Shown here piece after piece: positions 1 to 10,358 of a DNA stretch of 64,000 bases. The notes beneath the pieces were generated by a model. That model did no database searches and was not told the origin of the DNA. It saw nothing but the letters and a program-made list of their open reading frames with translations. The first letter of the stretch is position 1. Each line of letters begins with the position of its first letter. A program made the position numbers and the translations under genes. The DNA comes from Albidovulum sp. bin36 (GTDB taxonomy: Bacteria > Pseudomonadota > Alphaproteobacteria > Rhodobacterales > Rhodobacteraceae), in NCBI GenBank assembly GCA_002238565.1, contig MPMP01000004.1:47075-111074 (forward strand), read 5' to 3'.

Positions 1-603
1 TTCCGGCGGAATATTGGCTCCGAGCCAGTCGATCAACTTGTCCATCTGCGGCAAGTCTCTGAATTTGCTCGCCCGGTACTGCTTGGTCCAGCGAATGGTC
101 TGGCGTTCGAAATAGTTGCCGGGCCTTCCGAAATCATCCAATCCGATGTCCTGGAAGTCGACGGAGTGAAGATCGGCCAGAACCCCGCACATGGATTCGT
201 ATATTGCCGCGCGAGCCTCCTTTGACGCTTGCGGGAGCGCAGGATCGTAGAAGACCTCGCCTTCTACATGCTCCATGACAAAAAATGCCCTGCCGATGGG
301 CGATTCGTCGTCTTCGACGAGCAGGTGCATTCGAGGAACCGGCACGATAGTGTCGCGCAAAGCGCACATAACGCGGAATTCCCTCTCGACAAGATGCGCG
401 GATTTGAGGAGTCTGCCCGGGGGCTTGGCGCGCAGGACGAACAGACCTTTCGAAGACTTGATCAAATATGTAGGATTGGACTGGCCAGCGCCGAATTTTT
501 CGATCGCGGCTATCGCGGGGCGACCGGGAATCCTGCTTTCCAGGAAGAGCGCCAGCCGCTCCTGTTCAGGGCGGCGCCGAGGCGGCTTTTCGTTAGCTGT
601 CAA
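1..603 (-). CDS. Phosphotransferase family protein (APH/ACAD10-11 N-terminal-like), partial at left edge
   Basis: Reverse-strand translation from TTG at 603 reads MTANEKPPRRRPEQERLALFLESRIPGRPAIAAIEKFGAGQSNPTYLIKSSKGLFVLRAKPPG...HLVEREFRVMCAL..VPVPRMHLLVEDDESPIGRAFFVMEHVEGEVF, typical of APH-family kinases; runs off the window. Confidence 0.85.
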   Translation of the reverse strand, partial: MTANEKPPRRRPEQERLALFLESRIPGRPAIAAIEKFGAGQSNPTYLIKSSKGLFVLRAKPPGRLLKSAHLVEREFRVMCALRDTIVPVPRMHLLVEDDESPIGRAFFVMEHVEGEVFYDPALPQASKEARAAIYESMCGVLADLHSVDFQDIGLDDFGRPGNYFERQTIRWTKQYRASKFRDLPQMDKLIDWLGANIPPE

Positions 604-686
604 AAATAGTACCCCTGCTGCTGATTTTGCGAAAATCCGGCATTCGCCCCTGCGATCCGCCGAAACATGGACAACGGTAAATTACA

Positions 687-1913
687 ATGAATTTGGGAAA
701 AACAGAACGTCTTGTCGAACTACACGAACGCGTTGTCGCAATGATTCGAGACGAAATTCGGCCGCTTGACGCTGAATTCCTTTCGGAAGTCGAAAAAGAC
801 GGGCGGTGGGTTCTAACGAAGCGCCAGCATGAGATTCTTGACACGCTGAAATCGCGAGCCAAAAGGGCCGGACTCTGGAACTTGTGGCTTTCGGAAGGCG
901 AGACCGGTAATGGACTGACAACCGTCGAATACGCGTATCTTGCCGAAGAAATGGGCAAGTCCCACCTCGCGCCGGAAGTTTTCAACTGCAACGCCCCGGA
1001 CACCGGAAACATGGAGCTGCTTAGGCGCTTCGGGAATGATTTTCAAAAGGCGCATTGGCTTTCGCCTTTGCTGAACGGCGATATTCGCTCCGCATTCCTC
1101 ATGACCGAGCCAGATGTCGCTTCATCGGATGCCACGAATATTTCAATGACATGCGAGGCGGAACCGGGAGGCTACAGGCTGAACGGCGAGAAATGGTGGG
1201 CGACGGGAGCGGGCGATCCTCGATGCTCAGTCTACATTGTCATGGTCCGGACATCCAGCGGCGGAGCGCGGCATCAAAATCACTCGATGGTTCTTGTTCC
1301 GGCAGGTTCGGAAGGAATCGAAAAACTTCGGCCGATGGAAGTTTACGGCCACGACGATGCCCCCCACGGCCATATGCATATTCGTTTCGATAGCGTGCAC
1401 GTGCCGAAAGAAAATTTAATCGCAGAAGAAGGCCAAGGATTCAAAATTGCTCAAGGTCGATTGGGTCCGGGACGGATTCACCACTGCATGAGGGCCATCG
1501 GACAAGCCGAATTCGCCCTTGAAATGCTTTGCAGAAGATCAATCTCCAGAAGGGCCTTCGGCCAACCGCTGGCCAAGCTCGGTCAAAACTACGACATTAT
1601 TGCGAATGCTCGAAGCGAAATCGACATGGCGCGGCTGCTGTGCCTGAAAACGGCCTGGAAAATGGATCAGGGCGACGATCACGCCGCCGCGCCCTGGATT
1701 AGCAAAATCAAGGTTGTTGCGCCGGAAGTCGCTCTTCGAGTAACCGATCACGCTATTCAGATGCACGGCGCCGCCGGGATTAGCCAGGACACTCCACTTG
1801 CGCGCCAATGGACGCACCTTCGAACCCTGAGGTTGGCCGACGGGCCGGACGCGGTTCACCGACGGCAAGTCGCGAGAGCGGAGCTCAGGAAATATTCGCA
1901 AGAAAATTTGTAA
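687..1913 (+). CDS. Acyl-CoA dehydrogenase family protein (ACAD10/11-like)
   Basis: 408 aa; FLMTEPDVASSDATNI, NGEKWWATGAGDPRC, RRAFGQPLAKLGQ and QMHGAAGISQDTPLA motifs. Confidence 0.93.
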   Translation: MNLGKTERLVELHERVVAMIRDEIRPLDAEFLSEVEKDGRWVLTKRQHEILDTLKSRAKRAGLWNLWLSEGETGNGLTTVEYAYLAEEMGKSHLAPEVFNCNAPDTGNMELLRRFGNDFQKAHWLSPLLNGDIRSAFLMTEPDVASSDATNISMTCEAEPGGYRLNGEKWWATGAGDPRCSVYIVMVRTSSGGARHQNHSMVLVPAGSEGIEKLRPMEVYGHDDAPHGHMHIRFDSVHVPKENLIAEEGQGFKIAQGRLGPGRIHHCMRAIGQAEFALEMLCRRSISRRAFGQPLAKLGQNYDIIANARSEIDMARLLCLKTAWKMDQGDDHAAAPWISKIKVVAPEVALRVTDHAIQMHGAAGISQDTPLARQWTHLRTLRLADGPDAVHRRQVARAELRKYSQENL

Positions 1914-2427
1914 CTGCGAGCGCGCTTTCGGGTCGATGACAGCGCAAATTGGTTCGATTGCGACATCGGGGCTTTGCTGGGCCGAAACTGCAACACAGCC
2001 TCCGCACGACGTTTTCATCGAGCCCCCGCCTAGCGGTAATTCCGAAAAGCGCGAGTTGCCCGTTTAGCCGGCATCAATAGCCAGCCGAGCACACTGAAAT
2101 ACCGGCCCGGTCCCGAAACTGACCTCGGGCTTGAGCGGCGAAACCGTTGGCGCCAAAACAGCCGACAGCGGCAACCGGATCTCGACAGCGGGAAAAGAAA
2201 GCAATCCCGAGAAAGCGCGAGGAATCGCCGGAATCCCGTGCTTTTTTGAACCCGTCGACACCCCGCGCAATCGAGGTGCAATTTGCTCGGCACGCTTCCT
2301 AAAACGAGTGATCGGCTGCAGAATCTTACGCTTGCGACGAGAGATAGCCAGAGGAACTTCGGCTTGACAAGTTTTAATCAACCAACGCATTTCAATTTGA
2401 ATTATTCGGATCGGACATTCCGTCGAC

Positions 2428-3342
2428 ATGCCTTTCGAACGAACAGTGGCCCGCGAGAATTCGCCTAGCGAAATTTCTCGCGGCATTGCAGCCATGCTGG
2501 TCGAAGTCGTGCTGTTCGTATCCAGTGCAAGCGTCGCCAAATACCTTTCCGGAGAGATTTCCGTTTCCGTATTCCTGCTCTTTAGATTTGCCTTCAGCCT
2601 GCCGCTGCTTCTGGCATTCGCCGCGTTTCAAAGAGGTAGGAACTTATTCAAGGTCGTTGATTCTCGCACTCTGGCGTACCGCAGCGTCTTCGGTATCATT
2701 GGCATAACGTGTTGGCTGCTGGCCGTGGCCGCAATCGAAATTACGATTGCTACCGCGCTCGCCCAAACTCTCGTAGTATTCGTTACGATTCTGGCGCCGT
2801 TCCTATTAGGCGAGCGAATTGGCGTTCGGCGATGGGCGGCCGTACTCCTTGGACTCACAGGTGCGCTGGTATTGATCGACCCGACACGGAGCGGATGGTT
2901 CGAAATCGGCATCATTTACGCAGTCGCGGCTCCTTTTTTTGCCGCGGTGATGTTCATTCTGCTCCGAAAACTCGGAAGCACCGACGAGCCGGTTACGACT
3001 TCGGCCTACTACAATATCTTCGGCTGCGTCGTGTTCGCTGTCTGGTGCGCTTTCAGCGATCAGAATTGGCCCGCCAGCAACGAAACCTGGATATGGCTGA
3101 TCGGGTGCGGAATCGCCGCCAGCCTTCAGCAGTTTCTCATAGCGTACGGCCACAAGCTAGCTCCAGCTAGCCTGCTTGCGCCGTTCCAGTACTTCTCCGT
3201 TCCTATCTCGGTCTTCGTCGGCATTACCGTTTTCAATGAAATAATCACTCTTCAATTCGTTATCGGAACGAGTATCATCGTCGCATCGACATACTACATC
3301 CTCGTCCGAGAAAACCGCGCCAGAAGTAGATCTCGCCATTGA
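2428..3342 (+). CDS. EamA/DMT family transporter
   Basis: 304 aa with about 10 hydrophobic helices; duplicated EamA-like halves. Confidence 0.85.
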   Translation: MPFERTVARENSPSEISRGIAAMLVEVVLFVSSASVAKYLSGEISVSVFLLFRFAFSLPLLLAFAAFQRGRNLFKVVDSRTLAYRSVFGIIGITCWLLAVAAIEITIATALAQTLVVFVTILAPFLLGERIGVRRWAAVLLGLTGALVLIDPTRSGWFEIGIIYAVAAPFFAAVMFILLRKLGSTDEPVTTSAYYNIFGCVVFAVWCAFSDQNWPASNETWIWLIGCGIAASLQQFLIAYGHKLAPASLLAPFQYFSVPISVFVGITVFNEIITLQFVIGTSIIVASTYYILVRENRARSRSRH

Positions 3343-3494
3343 ATGGTGCTTGCGATCGCCAAGTTCGAGCCGACATCGTCCGGAAAATCCGGTTGACGCA
3401 GCCCATAATCATTTCGTTCGGCCATAGGTCCGCGCGCGGCAAGGCGGAATACGCGGCGTCAATTCAATGCCGCCGCGAATTCTCGACGATGGAT

Positions 3495-4283
3495 TTATAT
3501 CGTCGCAAGCTCCTGCTCGAGATCTTTCATTTCCGCGCCGCCCGCCATCAGGCGCCTAATGTCGTCTCCCGCAAGTTCTTCCTTCGTGCCCGAGCCTATG
3601 ACTTCGCCAAGCGACAGGAAGGTGAACCTGTCGGCAACGAGCTTGGAGTGGATTTCATTGTGCGTAATGAAAATTATCGCGATGTTGCCCAAGGCGCGCA
3701 CGCGCTTGATCGTTTTCAGAACTTCCATTTGCTGCTTCTGGCCGAGCGCGGAAGTCGGCTCGTCGAGAATCAGGACTTTCGCGCCGAAATAGATTGCCCT
3801 GGCAATGGCAAGCGTCTGGCGCTGTCCGCCGGACATCGTGCCGACGGCCTGGGTCGGATCCGAAATATCGATGCCGATTTTCACCATCTCGTCGTGAGTG
3901 ATCTTGTCCATTTCTGCGATTTTCATGACCCCGAAAGGCGCCGGACCCGAAAAAATTTCGCGGCCCATGAAAAAGTTTCGCGTTACCGACATAAGTTGGT
4001 TCAAAGCGAGATCCTGGTATACCGTGCCGATTCCGGCCGCGGCGGCGTCTCGCGGCGAGCGGAAAGAAACCGGGCTGCCTTCTACGTATATTTGCCCCGA
4101 CGTCGGCTGGTGAACGCCTGCGAGGATCTTGATCAAGGTGGATTTTCCGGCTCCGTTGTCGCCCAGCAGCGCATGAACCTCGCCCGGCATCACATTCATG
4201 CTGACGCCATTCAATGCCGTGAACGGTCCGAATTTCTTTACGATGCTTTCGACCGCGATAAGCGGTTTTGCCTCAGGCGCCAT
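3495..4283 (-). CDS. Sugar ABC transporter ATP-binding protein (FrcA-like)
   Basis: Walker A GDNGAGKST, signature TMSGGQRQTLAIARA, Walker B VLILDEPTSALG; next to permease and SBP. Confidence 0.93.
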   Translation of the reverse strand: MAPEAKPLIAVESIVKKFGPFTALNGVSMNVMPGEVHALLGDNGAGKSTLIKILAGVHQPTSGQIYVEGSPVSFRSPRDAAAAGIGTVYQDLALNQLMSVTRNFFMGREIFSGPAPFGVMKIAEMDKITHDEMVKIGIDISDPTQAVGTMSGGQRQTLAIARAIYFGAKVLILDEPTSALGQKQQMEVLKTIKRVRALGNIAIIFITHNEIHSKLVADRFTFLSLGEVIGSGTKEELAGDDIRRLMAGGAEMKDLEQELATI

Positions 4284-4284
4284 C

Positions 4285-5454
4285 CTAAATTCCTCCGGTT
4301 ATTCGCTTCCGAATATTCTCGTTGGCAAATGCGGCGATGAGCAATACGGTGCCAAGGAAAACCCGGTAGTACGATCCGTCGATCCAGGAGATGTAAAAGA
4401 CGGAATTCTGTACTAGGCCGAATATAACGGCGCCGAAAACAACTCCGACGATCGATCCGAATCCGCCCGTCATCACCGTCCCGCCGACGACTGCCGCGGC
4501 GATCGCTTCAAGTTCCTTCAAGTTTCCTTTCGCCGCATCGGCCGTATTCGTGTCGAAAACTTGGCAAGCCGCGAATATCGTCGCGCAAAAGGCCGTGAAC
4601 ATGAAGAGGCCGATTTTAACCTGCCTAACCGGGACTCCGTTCGCTCTCGCGCTTTCCTTGTTGTCACCCGTCGCGTAAATCCAGTTTCCGAGTTGAGTCT
4701 TGGCCAGCACGACATAGGTTATAAACCCAAGTACGATCCACCATGCGACTCGCGCGTCCAGGCCGCCGACCCATTGCTCGCCGCGCCGGTTGACGTTCCA
4801 GCCGATCTCGTAGAGCAGTTCGAAAATCCATTTGAAAGCCTCGCCGCCGAAGATGTAGGCGACGAAGTCATCCTGCTTGAAATCCGGCAAGCCCGATATT
4901 TGAGTCGATCCATCGTTGAATTCCCGAAAAGAAACTTCCGTAAGGCCCCGCAGGATGAATAGGAATGCGAGCGTAACGATGAACGAGGACAGGCCCGATC
5001 GCACGACGATGTTACCGATAATGCATCCGATGGCCAACGTCATCGCAAGTGTCAGGAGAAATGCGGTTAAGGGCGTGGCTTCGCCTAGTCCGAAAGGCAG
5101 GCCCCACTTCATCATCATCGCCATCGACATGCCCGCAAAACCAATCATGGACCCGATGGACAAATCGAATTCTCCCGCGATCATCAGCAGGCACGCTCCG
5201 ATCGCGATGATGCCGAGTTGCGAAATTATGGCAAGGTTGTTTTTTATGCCGAGAGGGTTGAAAACGACATCGCCCGCGACGATTGCCAAAAATGCCAAAA
5301 TGACTACCATGCCCGAAAAAGAGCCAATTTCGGGTCTTCGAATCAGCGTCCGCAAGCCGCTTTCGGCTTTGAGTCGATCGGCTTCCCTCCTACCCGAAGC
5401 GTCCTGATTCATTTTTTGCTCTCCCATTTTACGACAAGCGACTCGCGCCGTCAC
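4285..5454 (-). CDS. Sugar ABC transporter permease (FrcC/RbsC-like)
   Basis: Hydrophobic; GEFDLSIGSMIGFAGM, ATGDNKESARANGVPV and AIAAAVVGGTVMTGGFGS motifs of ribose/fructose-type permeases. Confidence 0.92.
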   Translation of the reverse strand: MTARVACRKMGEQKMNQDASGRREADRLKAESGLRTLIRRPEIGSFSGMVVILAFLAIVAGDVVFNPLGIKNNLAIISQLGIIAIGACLLMIAGEFDLSIGSMIGFAGMSMAMMMKWGLPFGLGEATPLTAFLLTLAMTLAIGCIIGNIVVRSGLSSFIVTLAFLFILRGLTEVSFREFNDGSTQISGLPDFKQDDFVAYIFGGEAFKWIFELLYEIGWNVNRRGEQWVGGLDARVAWWIVLGFITYVVLAKTQLGNWIYATGDNKESARANGVPVRQVKIGLFMFTAFCATIFAACQVFDTNTADAAKGNLKELEAIAAAVVGGTVMTGGFGSIVGVVFGAVIFGLVQNSVFYISWIDGSYYRVFLGTVLLIAAFANENIRKRITGGI

Positions 5455-5630
5455 TACGCGATCACTCTATCTCCGCTTCCACTCCTTGAAATGCGCAGCC
5501 AACGGAAAGAATTCATTTGATTGATTATAAGTCTAGCGCAAATGATACCGTCGGTCGCATGCCTTGGCTATTCCGACGCTTCGCCGCCGGCAACTTGATT
5601 TTCCTAAGAAATGGAGGGAATACGAACAAT

Positions 5631-5684
5631 CGACGGCAGGATCCGCCTTCGCGCTATTGTCGAACAAGTGGATCCTGCCGGTCG
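5631..5684 (-). promoter_or_regulatory. Intercistronic stem-loop between SBP and permease genes
   Basis: Arms CGACGGCAGGATCC (5631-5644) and GGATCCTGCCGGTCG (5670-5684), complementary apart from one bulge. Confidence 0.65.
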
Positions 5685-5686
5685 CA

Positions 5687-5711
5687 CGCGAACCGAATTC
5701 ACGGGTTCGCG
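5687..5711. promoter_or_regulatory. Second stem-loop downstream of the SBP stop codon
   Basis: CGCGAACC (5687-5694) pairs with GGTTCGCG (5704-5711); a T-run follows on the + strand. Confidence 0.6.
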
Positions 5712-5741
5712 CTTATTTTTTTCTATCGGTCGTATGCCGCG

Positions 5742-6653
5742 CTAGCGATTGACGCCCGCTTGCTCCAAAACGGAAGCCGCGTTGCTCGCATCGACGAAGC
5801 CGGGGCCGGACGGAATATTCGAGCCCGGAAGCATGCCCGCATTGGCATTGTACAGGTGCAGTACAATGATGGGCATGTAGCCCTGCAGACGCTGCTGCTG
5901 GTCAACGGTATACTGGACCTTGCCCTCTTGGATCAGGTTGATTACTCCGGGAGTCATGTCGAAGCAGGACAAATGGATATCGGCGCCAACCTCTTCAACC
6001 GCTTCCGCGGCCGCTTCGCACACATGCGGGCCAACGGCCAGGACTGAATCAATTGAAGCATCGGCTTGAAGCGCGGCGGCGGTTCTTGTTTTAATTTGCG
6101 ACACGTCATTGGACACGTCGATCATGTTGGTTTCCATCCCCATCGCTTCAAAGTATCCGTTGCAGCGGTCGACAAGAGCGGTATTGAATGCTTCCTGATT
6201 CAAACAGAGCGGATTCTGGGCGCCTTCGGCCATCGCTCGCTCGCCTGCTTTGTAGCCGGCAAGGCTTTCCGGCTGGCCGATATGCATCAGAGCACCGACT
6301 TCTCTGGACGACTCCAGTCCTGAATTTATCGTAATGACCGGTATTCCGGCATTCGACGCGGCTCTGATCGCGTTTCCAAGAGCGGCCGCATCGGGTAGCG
6401 ATACGACAAGACCGTCGGGATTGGTCGCGGTGGCCGCTTCAATCAATTTCGCCATGTCGGCCATGTCGCCGCTAGGCGCGAAGTTATACTCGAGATCTGC
6501 TCCTATTGCCGCGGCCGCATCCTTGGCGCCTTTTTCGACAACCGGCCAAAACGGATCAGTGCCTTGGGTATGAGTAACCATGACATAGCGCTCGGCCGAT
6601 GCGGCGCCGGCCATCAGAATCGCAGCCACGGCTGCAAGCATAATTCTCTTCAT
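5742..6653 (-). CDS. Sugar ABC transporter substrate-binding protein
   Basis: Start at MKRIMLAAVAAILMAGAASAERYVMVTHTQGTDPFWPVVEKGAKDAA; signal peptide and periplasmic-binding-protein type 1 fold pattern; the listed ORF start at 6806 is an over-extension. Confidence 0.92.
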   Translation of the reverse strand: MKRIMLAAVAAILMAGAASAERYVMVTHTQGTDPFWPVVEKGAKDAAAAIGADLEYNFAPSGDMADMAKLIEAATATNPDGLVVSLPDAAALGNAIRAASNAGIPVITINSGLESSREVGALMHIGQPESLAGYKAGERAMAEGAQNPLCLNQEAFNTALVDRCNGYFEAMGMETNMIDVSNDVSQIKTRTAAALQADASIDSVLAVGPHVCEAAAEAVEEVGADIHLSCFDMTPGVINLIQEGKVQYTVDQQQRLQGYMPIIVLHLYNANAGMLPGSNIPSGPGFVDASNAASVLEQAGVNR

Positions 6654-7041
6654 TCTGTATTCCTTTCGTATCGCCGCAATTAATTTGCGGCAATATTTGA
6701 TTGATTGCATCCAAAGTCGTAATCGCGGCTTGCTTTTAAGCGGCCAACGCGAATCCGACCGGAGCCTGTGCTCCAATAACCGACGAGCAGGGAACCAAGA
6801 TTCCAAATTTCTCGATGTCCGTCATGTTCGACGAATCAATGGAGTGTTGGCTGCGCTACTCCAAAACACCTTACGAGGTCAACAGGAAATTTTCCCAATT
6901 TCCCGATCCAGCCTTTTACGTTGTCGCGATGGAATCGGCCGAGTTCATTGACACTCCGACGTATCTCCTGACTGGTAAATTCCTATCCGGGACCCTAGAG
7001 AGGTTCCGCATCGCCGAAGTAGAGAAAGAAGCGACGCGAAA

Positions 7042-8187
7042 ATGGCCGTAACAAGCGACGTAATTGTAATCGGAGCCGGCATTGCCGGCGCGTCGGCTGC
7101 ATTTGAAATTGCGAAATTCGCTAAAGTCGTAGTTTTGGAAATGGAAAGCCAGCCCGGCTATCATACGACCGGGCGTTCGGCCGCGCTTTTTACCGAGCTT
7201 TACGGAAATAAAATCGTAAGGACGCTAACATCGGCGGGCCGGGAATTTTTCGAATCGCCTCCTGAATTCTTTGGAGAATTTCCGCTTACTTCGCCGCGCG
7301 GTACTTTGTTCATCGCCCGAGAAGATCAGCTAGCTTCGCTCGGCAACGCGATGCCCGAAGAATCCGGCGCAAGCTCCGGCATCCGGAAATTGGACGCAAT
7401 CGAGGTTCGCAAGCTCATACCCGCGCTCCGGCGGGAGAGCGTTGCGGCGGGCGTACACGAGCCGGATTCCAGAGATATCGACGTGAACGCGGTACACATG
7501 GGCTATTTGGCGGGGCTGCGCCTGCGCGGCGGAATTTTGTCGGTCAATTCACAGGCCGTCGCCATCGGAAGAATAAAAGATGTTTGGCGCGTCGATGCCG
7601 GAAACGAAAGATTCGAAGCCCCGATTCTCGTCAATGCTTCCGGCGCGTGGTGCGACGCAATCGCCGAACTCGCAGGCGTTGCGCCGGTTGGCCTGACGCC
7701 GAAGAGAAGAACGGCATTCGTATTCGATCCGCCGAAAAACTACGACGTCGATCATTGGCCGGCGGCCATAGATATTGATGAAGAATTTTATTTCAAGCCC
7801 GATGCGGGCATGCTTCTCGGCTCGCCGGCAGACGAAACGCCCACGGCGCCATGCGATGCGCAGCCTGAAGAAATCGATGTAGCTACCGGAATATTTCGCA
7901 TAGAAAATGCGACGGATTTTTCGATTAGACGGCCCAAGCGAACGTGGGCGGGGCTTCGTACGTTCTCGAAGGACAAAACTCCGGTGGTCGGCATGGATCC
8001 CGAGGAACCCGGATTCTTTTGGCTAGCGGCGCAGGGAGGCTTCGGCATTCAAACATCCCCCGCCCTAGCACGGGCTGCTGCCGGGCTGATTTGCCGAAAT
8101 GCGTTGCCGACCGACTTGAAAGAGCGCGGACTAGATAAAGGCTCTCTCGTGCCCGACCGCTTCAAATCCCTTCCGCGCAGCGGATAG
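7042..8187 (+). CDS. FAD-dependent oxidoreductase (DAO family)
   Basis: 381 aa; DVIVIGAGIAGASAAFEIA Rossmann motif, GYHTTGRSAALF, FWLAAQGGFGIQTSPALAR. Confidence 0.9.
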   Translation: MAVTSDVIVIGAGIAGASAAFEIAKFAKVVVLEMESQPGYHTTGRSAALFTELYGNKIVRTLTSAGREFFESPPEFFGEFPLTSPRGTLFIAREDQLASLGNAMPEESGASSGIRKLDAIEVRKLIPALRRESVAAGVHEPDSRDIDVNAVHMGYLAGLRLRGGILSVNSQAVAIGRIKDVWRVDAGNERFEAPILVNASGAWCDAIAELAGVAPVGLTPKRRTAFVFDPPKNYDVDHWPAAIDIDEEFYFKPDAGMLLGSPADETPTAPCDAQPEEIDVATGIFRIENATDFSIRRPKRTWAGLRTFSKDKTPVVGMDPEEPGFFWLAAQGGFGIQTSPALARAAAGLICRNALPTDLKERGLDKGSLVPDRFKSLPRSG

Positions 8188-8436
8188 TGATTCGATTTGG
8201 CCGCGCCACCTAAGCTCGAACGCGGACAACCACGAGTCAATCGCGCTTTCCGACAATCCGCGCCGAGAGCATGCTTCTGCGAAACGCCGCGCGAAAATTC
8301 GCCGGCGCGTCAGCTCAATCCTGATGGTGCCGACACAGGCTGGAATATCCCGAAAATTTATCCCCCCAAAAAAATATTGAACTTGCCGGATTAAATCCAT
8401 TAGGGAATAAGGAAGCGCAAGCTCGGACTAATTCGG

Positions 8437-9402
8437 GTGTTCGCCATCATGCCACTGAAGTCTAACGAGCGCATCGTCTATTTCAACGGCAGGTACGTAA
8501 GCGAAAGCGAGGCGCTCGTGCCGTTTCGCGACAGGAGCTTCATTTACGGGGACGGTGCGTTCGACATGGCCCGTACATTCAATCACAGGATATTCTGGCT
8601 AGATGAACACCTTAGTCGCCTGTATTCGAGTTTGCGAGTTCTGAGGCTCGATTCCGGTCTGACGCTGCAAAAAATGAAGTCAATCACCGAACACGTTCTT
8701 GAGTCCAACAAGCACCTTCTAGCCAAAAACGACGAGTACTGGATCGGCCAGCGAGTATCGGGGGGAATTCGCAAAGTCGAAGGCGACAATTGGAACGATT
8801 ACGGTCCCACGGTAATCGTAGAGTGCATGCCGCTACCATTCGCGAATAGAGCATTCTTCTACCGCGACGGCATACCGGTCGTAACGCCTTCCATCCGCAG
8901 AACGCCGCCCGATTCTCTGCCACCCCGCGCGAAAACCCACAATTATCTGAATCTGGTACTGGCGGACCGGGAAGTTCAGGCGACGAATCCCGGAAGCTTC
9001 GCGATTCTTCTCGACGTAAACGGCAATCTTTGCGAAGGATTGGGAAGCAATATTTTTGTTGTTCGGCAAGGCGAATTGCTTTCGCCAAAATCCCGGTTCA
9101 CGCTCGCAGGCGTAAGCCGCTCTATCGTAATCGAAATTGCCATGAAACTAGGCATTCCTTTCAAGGAAGACGATTTGGATCTTTTTGATGCATATAGCGC
9201 AGATGAAGTATTTATCACGTCCACCAGCCTATGCGCATGTCCCGTCTCAAGAATCAACGGTATCGAAATCGAGCTCTACGGGCCGATTACGCGAGCGATA
9301 ATACAGGCATATATCGAATTGGTTGGCTGCGACTTTGTCCAGCAGTATCTAGACCGCTTGCCCGAAAGCGAAGGCGGGCGCGTTTCGCCATTTAGCGTTT
9401 AG
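8437..9402 (+). CDS. Class IV aminotransferase (BCAT / D-amino-acid transaminase-like); start may be 8449
   Basis: 321 aa; YFNGRYVSESEALVPFRDRSFIYGDGAFD, KTHNYLNLVLADREVQ, CEGLGSNIFVV. Confidence 0.9.
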   Translation: MFAIMPLKSNERIVYFNGRYVSESEALVPFRDRSFIYGDGAFDMARTFNHRIFWLDEHLSRLYSSLRVLRLDSGLTLQKMKSITEHVLESNKHLLAKNDEYWIGQRVSGGIRKVEGDNWNDYGPTVIVECMPLPFANRAFFYRDGIPVVTPSIRRTPPDSLPPRAKTHNYLNLVLADREVQATNPGSFAILLDVNGNLCEGLGSNIFVVRQGELLSPKSRFTLAGVSRSIVIEIAMKLGIPFKEDDLDLFDAYSADEVFITSTSLCACPVSRINGIEIELYGPITRAIIQAYIELVGCDFVQQYLDRLPESEGGRVSPFSV

Positions 9403-9794
9403 CTGCGATCATCAAAATCGTCCGCCATTCGCAACGCTTCCGCGGAGATCGAACCAATTCCGTCGAATCTCGTTTTCAAATGACGCTGGCAGGCATTATC
9501 GGGATTGTCCGCCGAGCCGCAAGAATTGCCGGTCCGCGCGGTGATTGCTTCCGCTCGGGCTAACTAATGGATTTTGGGATAAGTGAAGAGCAGACCCTGA
9601 TCGTAAGCTCGGTCCGGTCTTTGGTCGAAAAAAAGATTTACTCCTAATATCAATGCAAGTAATTGCAGACTCGCGAACATTATAAGAACTTTTTTGTGGG
9701 CATCGACATCTAGACGTGGCGGCGACATACGGGGTGCAGTCGGTGCCGCCTTCCCGTATGTTGCGGATAGTGACAAGGCAACATGGAGGAAGCC

Positions 9795-10358
9795 ATGCCG
9801 AACAGCGTCGCAATCACGAACACCTACCACACGGCGGAGGGCCTAATGTCACTGGCCCGCAAATGCAAGGACAAGAACCAGTCCCGGCGCTTGCGGGCGA
9901 TCGCCAGACTGCGCGGCACCCGCCCGCGGGTCCCGCGAGACCACAGATTCGGATACTGCTACCTGCTCTCCGCCATCTTTCCGGAGGCCGGCGTGGCGGT
10001 CGGCCACATCTGAGATCGGGCCAACACCGGCGAGATGAACCGGCACCTGCTGGACATCGCAGCATCGGTTCCCAAAGGCCGCCACGCGCTGGTGGTTCTC
10101 GACGGCGCCGGCTGGCATCGCTCCAGGGCACTCGAAATCCCGGCCAGCGTGACGCTGCTGCGCCTGCCGCCCTGCAGCCCGGAGCTGAACCCGGTTGAGA
10201 CCGTATTCCAGTTTCTGAAATCGCGCCGCTTCGCCAGCCAGGTCTTCGAGACCGCGGGTGCCGTCAAGGAGAAGGTTGGCGCCGTCTGGTCGGACTTCAC
10301 CAAGCCCCCTGATCGGACCCGCACGCTCGGCGCTCGAAGCTTGGGAGATTTGGCATGA
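9795..10358 (+). pseudogene. IS630-family transposase remnant: internal deletion plus in-frame TGA at 10011-10013
   Basis: N-terminal piece MPNSVAITNTYHTAEGLMSLARKCKDKNQSRRLRAIA, then same-frame FGYCYLLSAIFPEAGVAVGHI*DRANTGEMNRHLLDIAASVPKGRHALVVLDGAGWHRS..LRLPPCSPELNPVETVFQFLKSRRFA (IS630 DDE C-terminus). Confidence 0.85.

Noticed and set aside
6815-7051. 78-aa ORF overlapping the start of the FAD oxidoreductase
   Set aside because: No recognisable domain or convincing RBS; possible leader peptide but unsupported
10011-10013. UGA in the IS630 remnant as selenocysteine or Trp recoding
   Set aside because: The element also lacks its central region, no SECIS-like context was seen, and other genes in the window do not need UGA read-through
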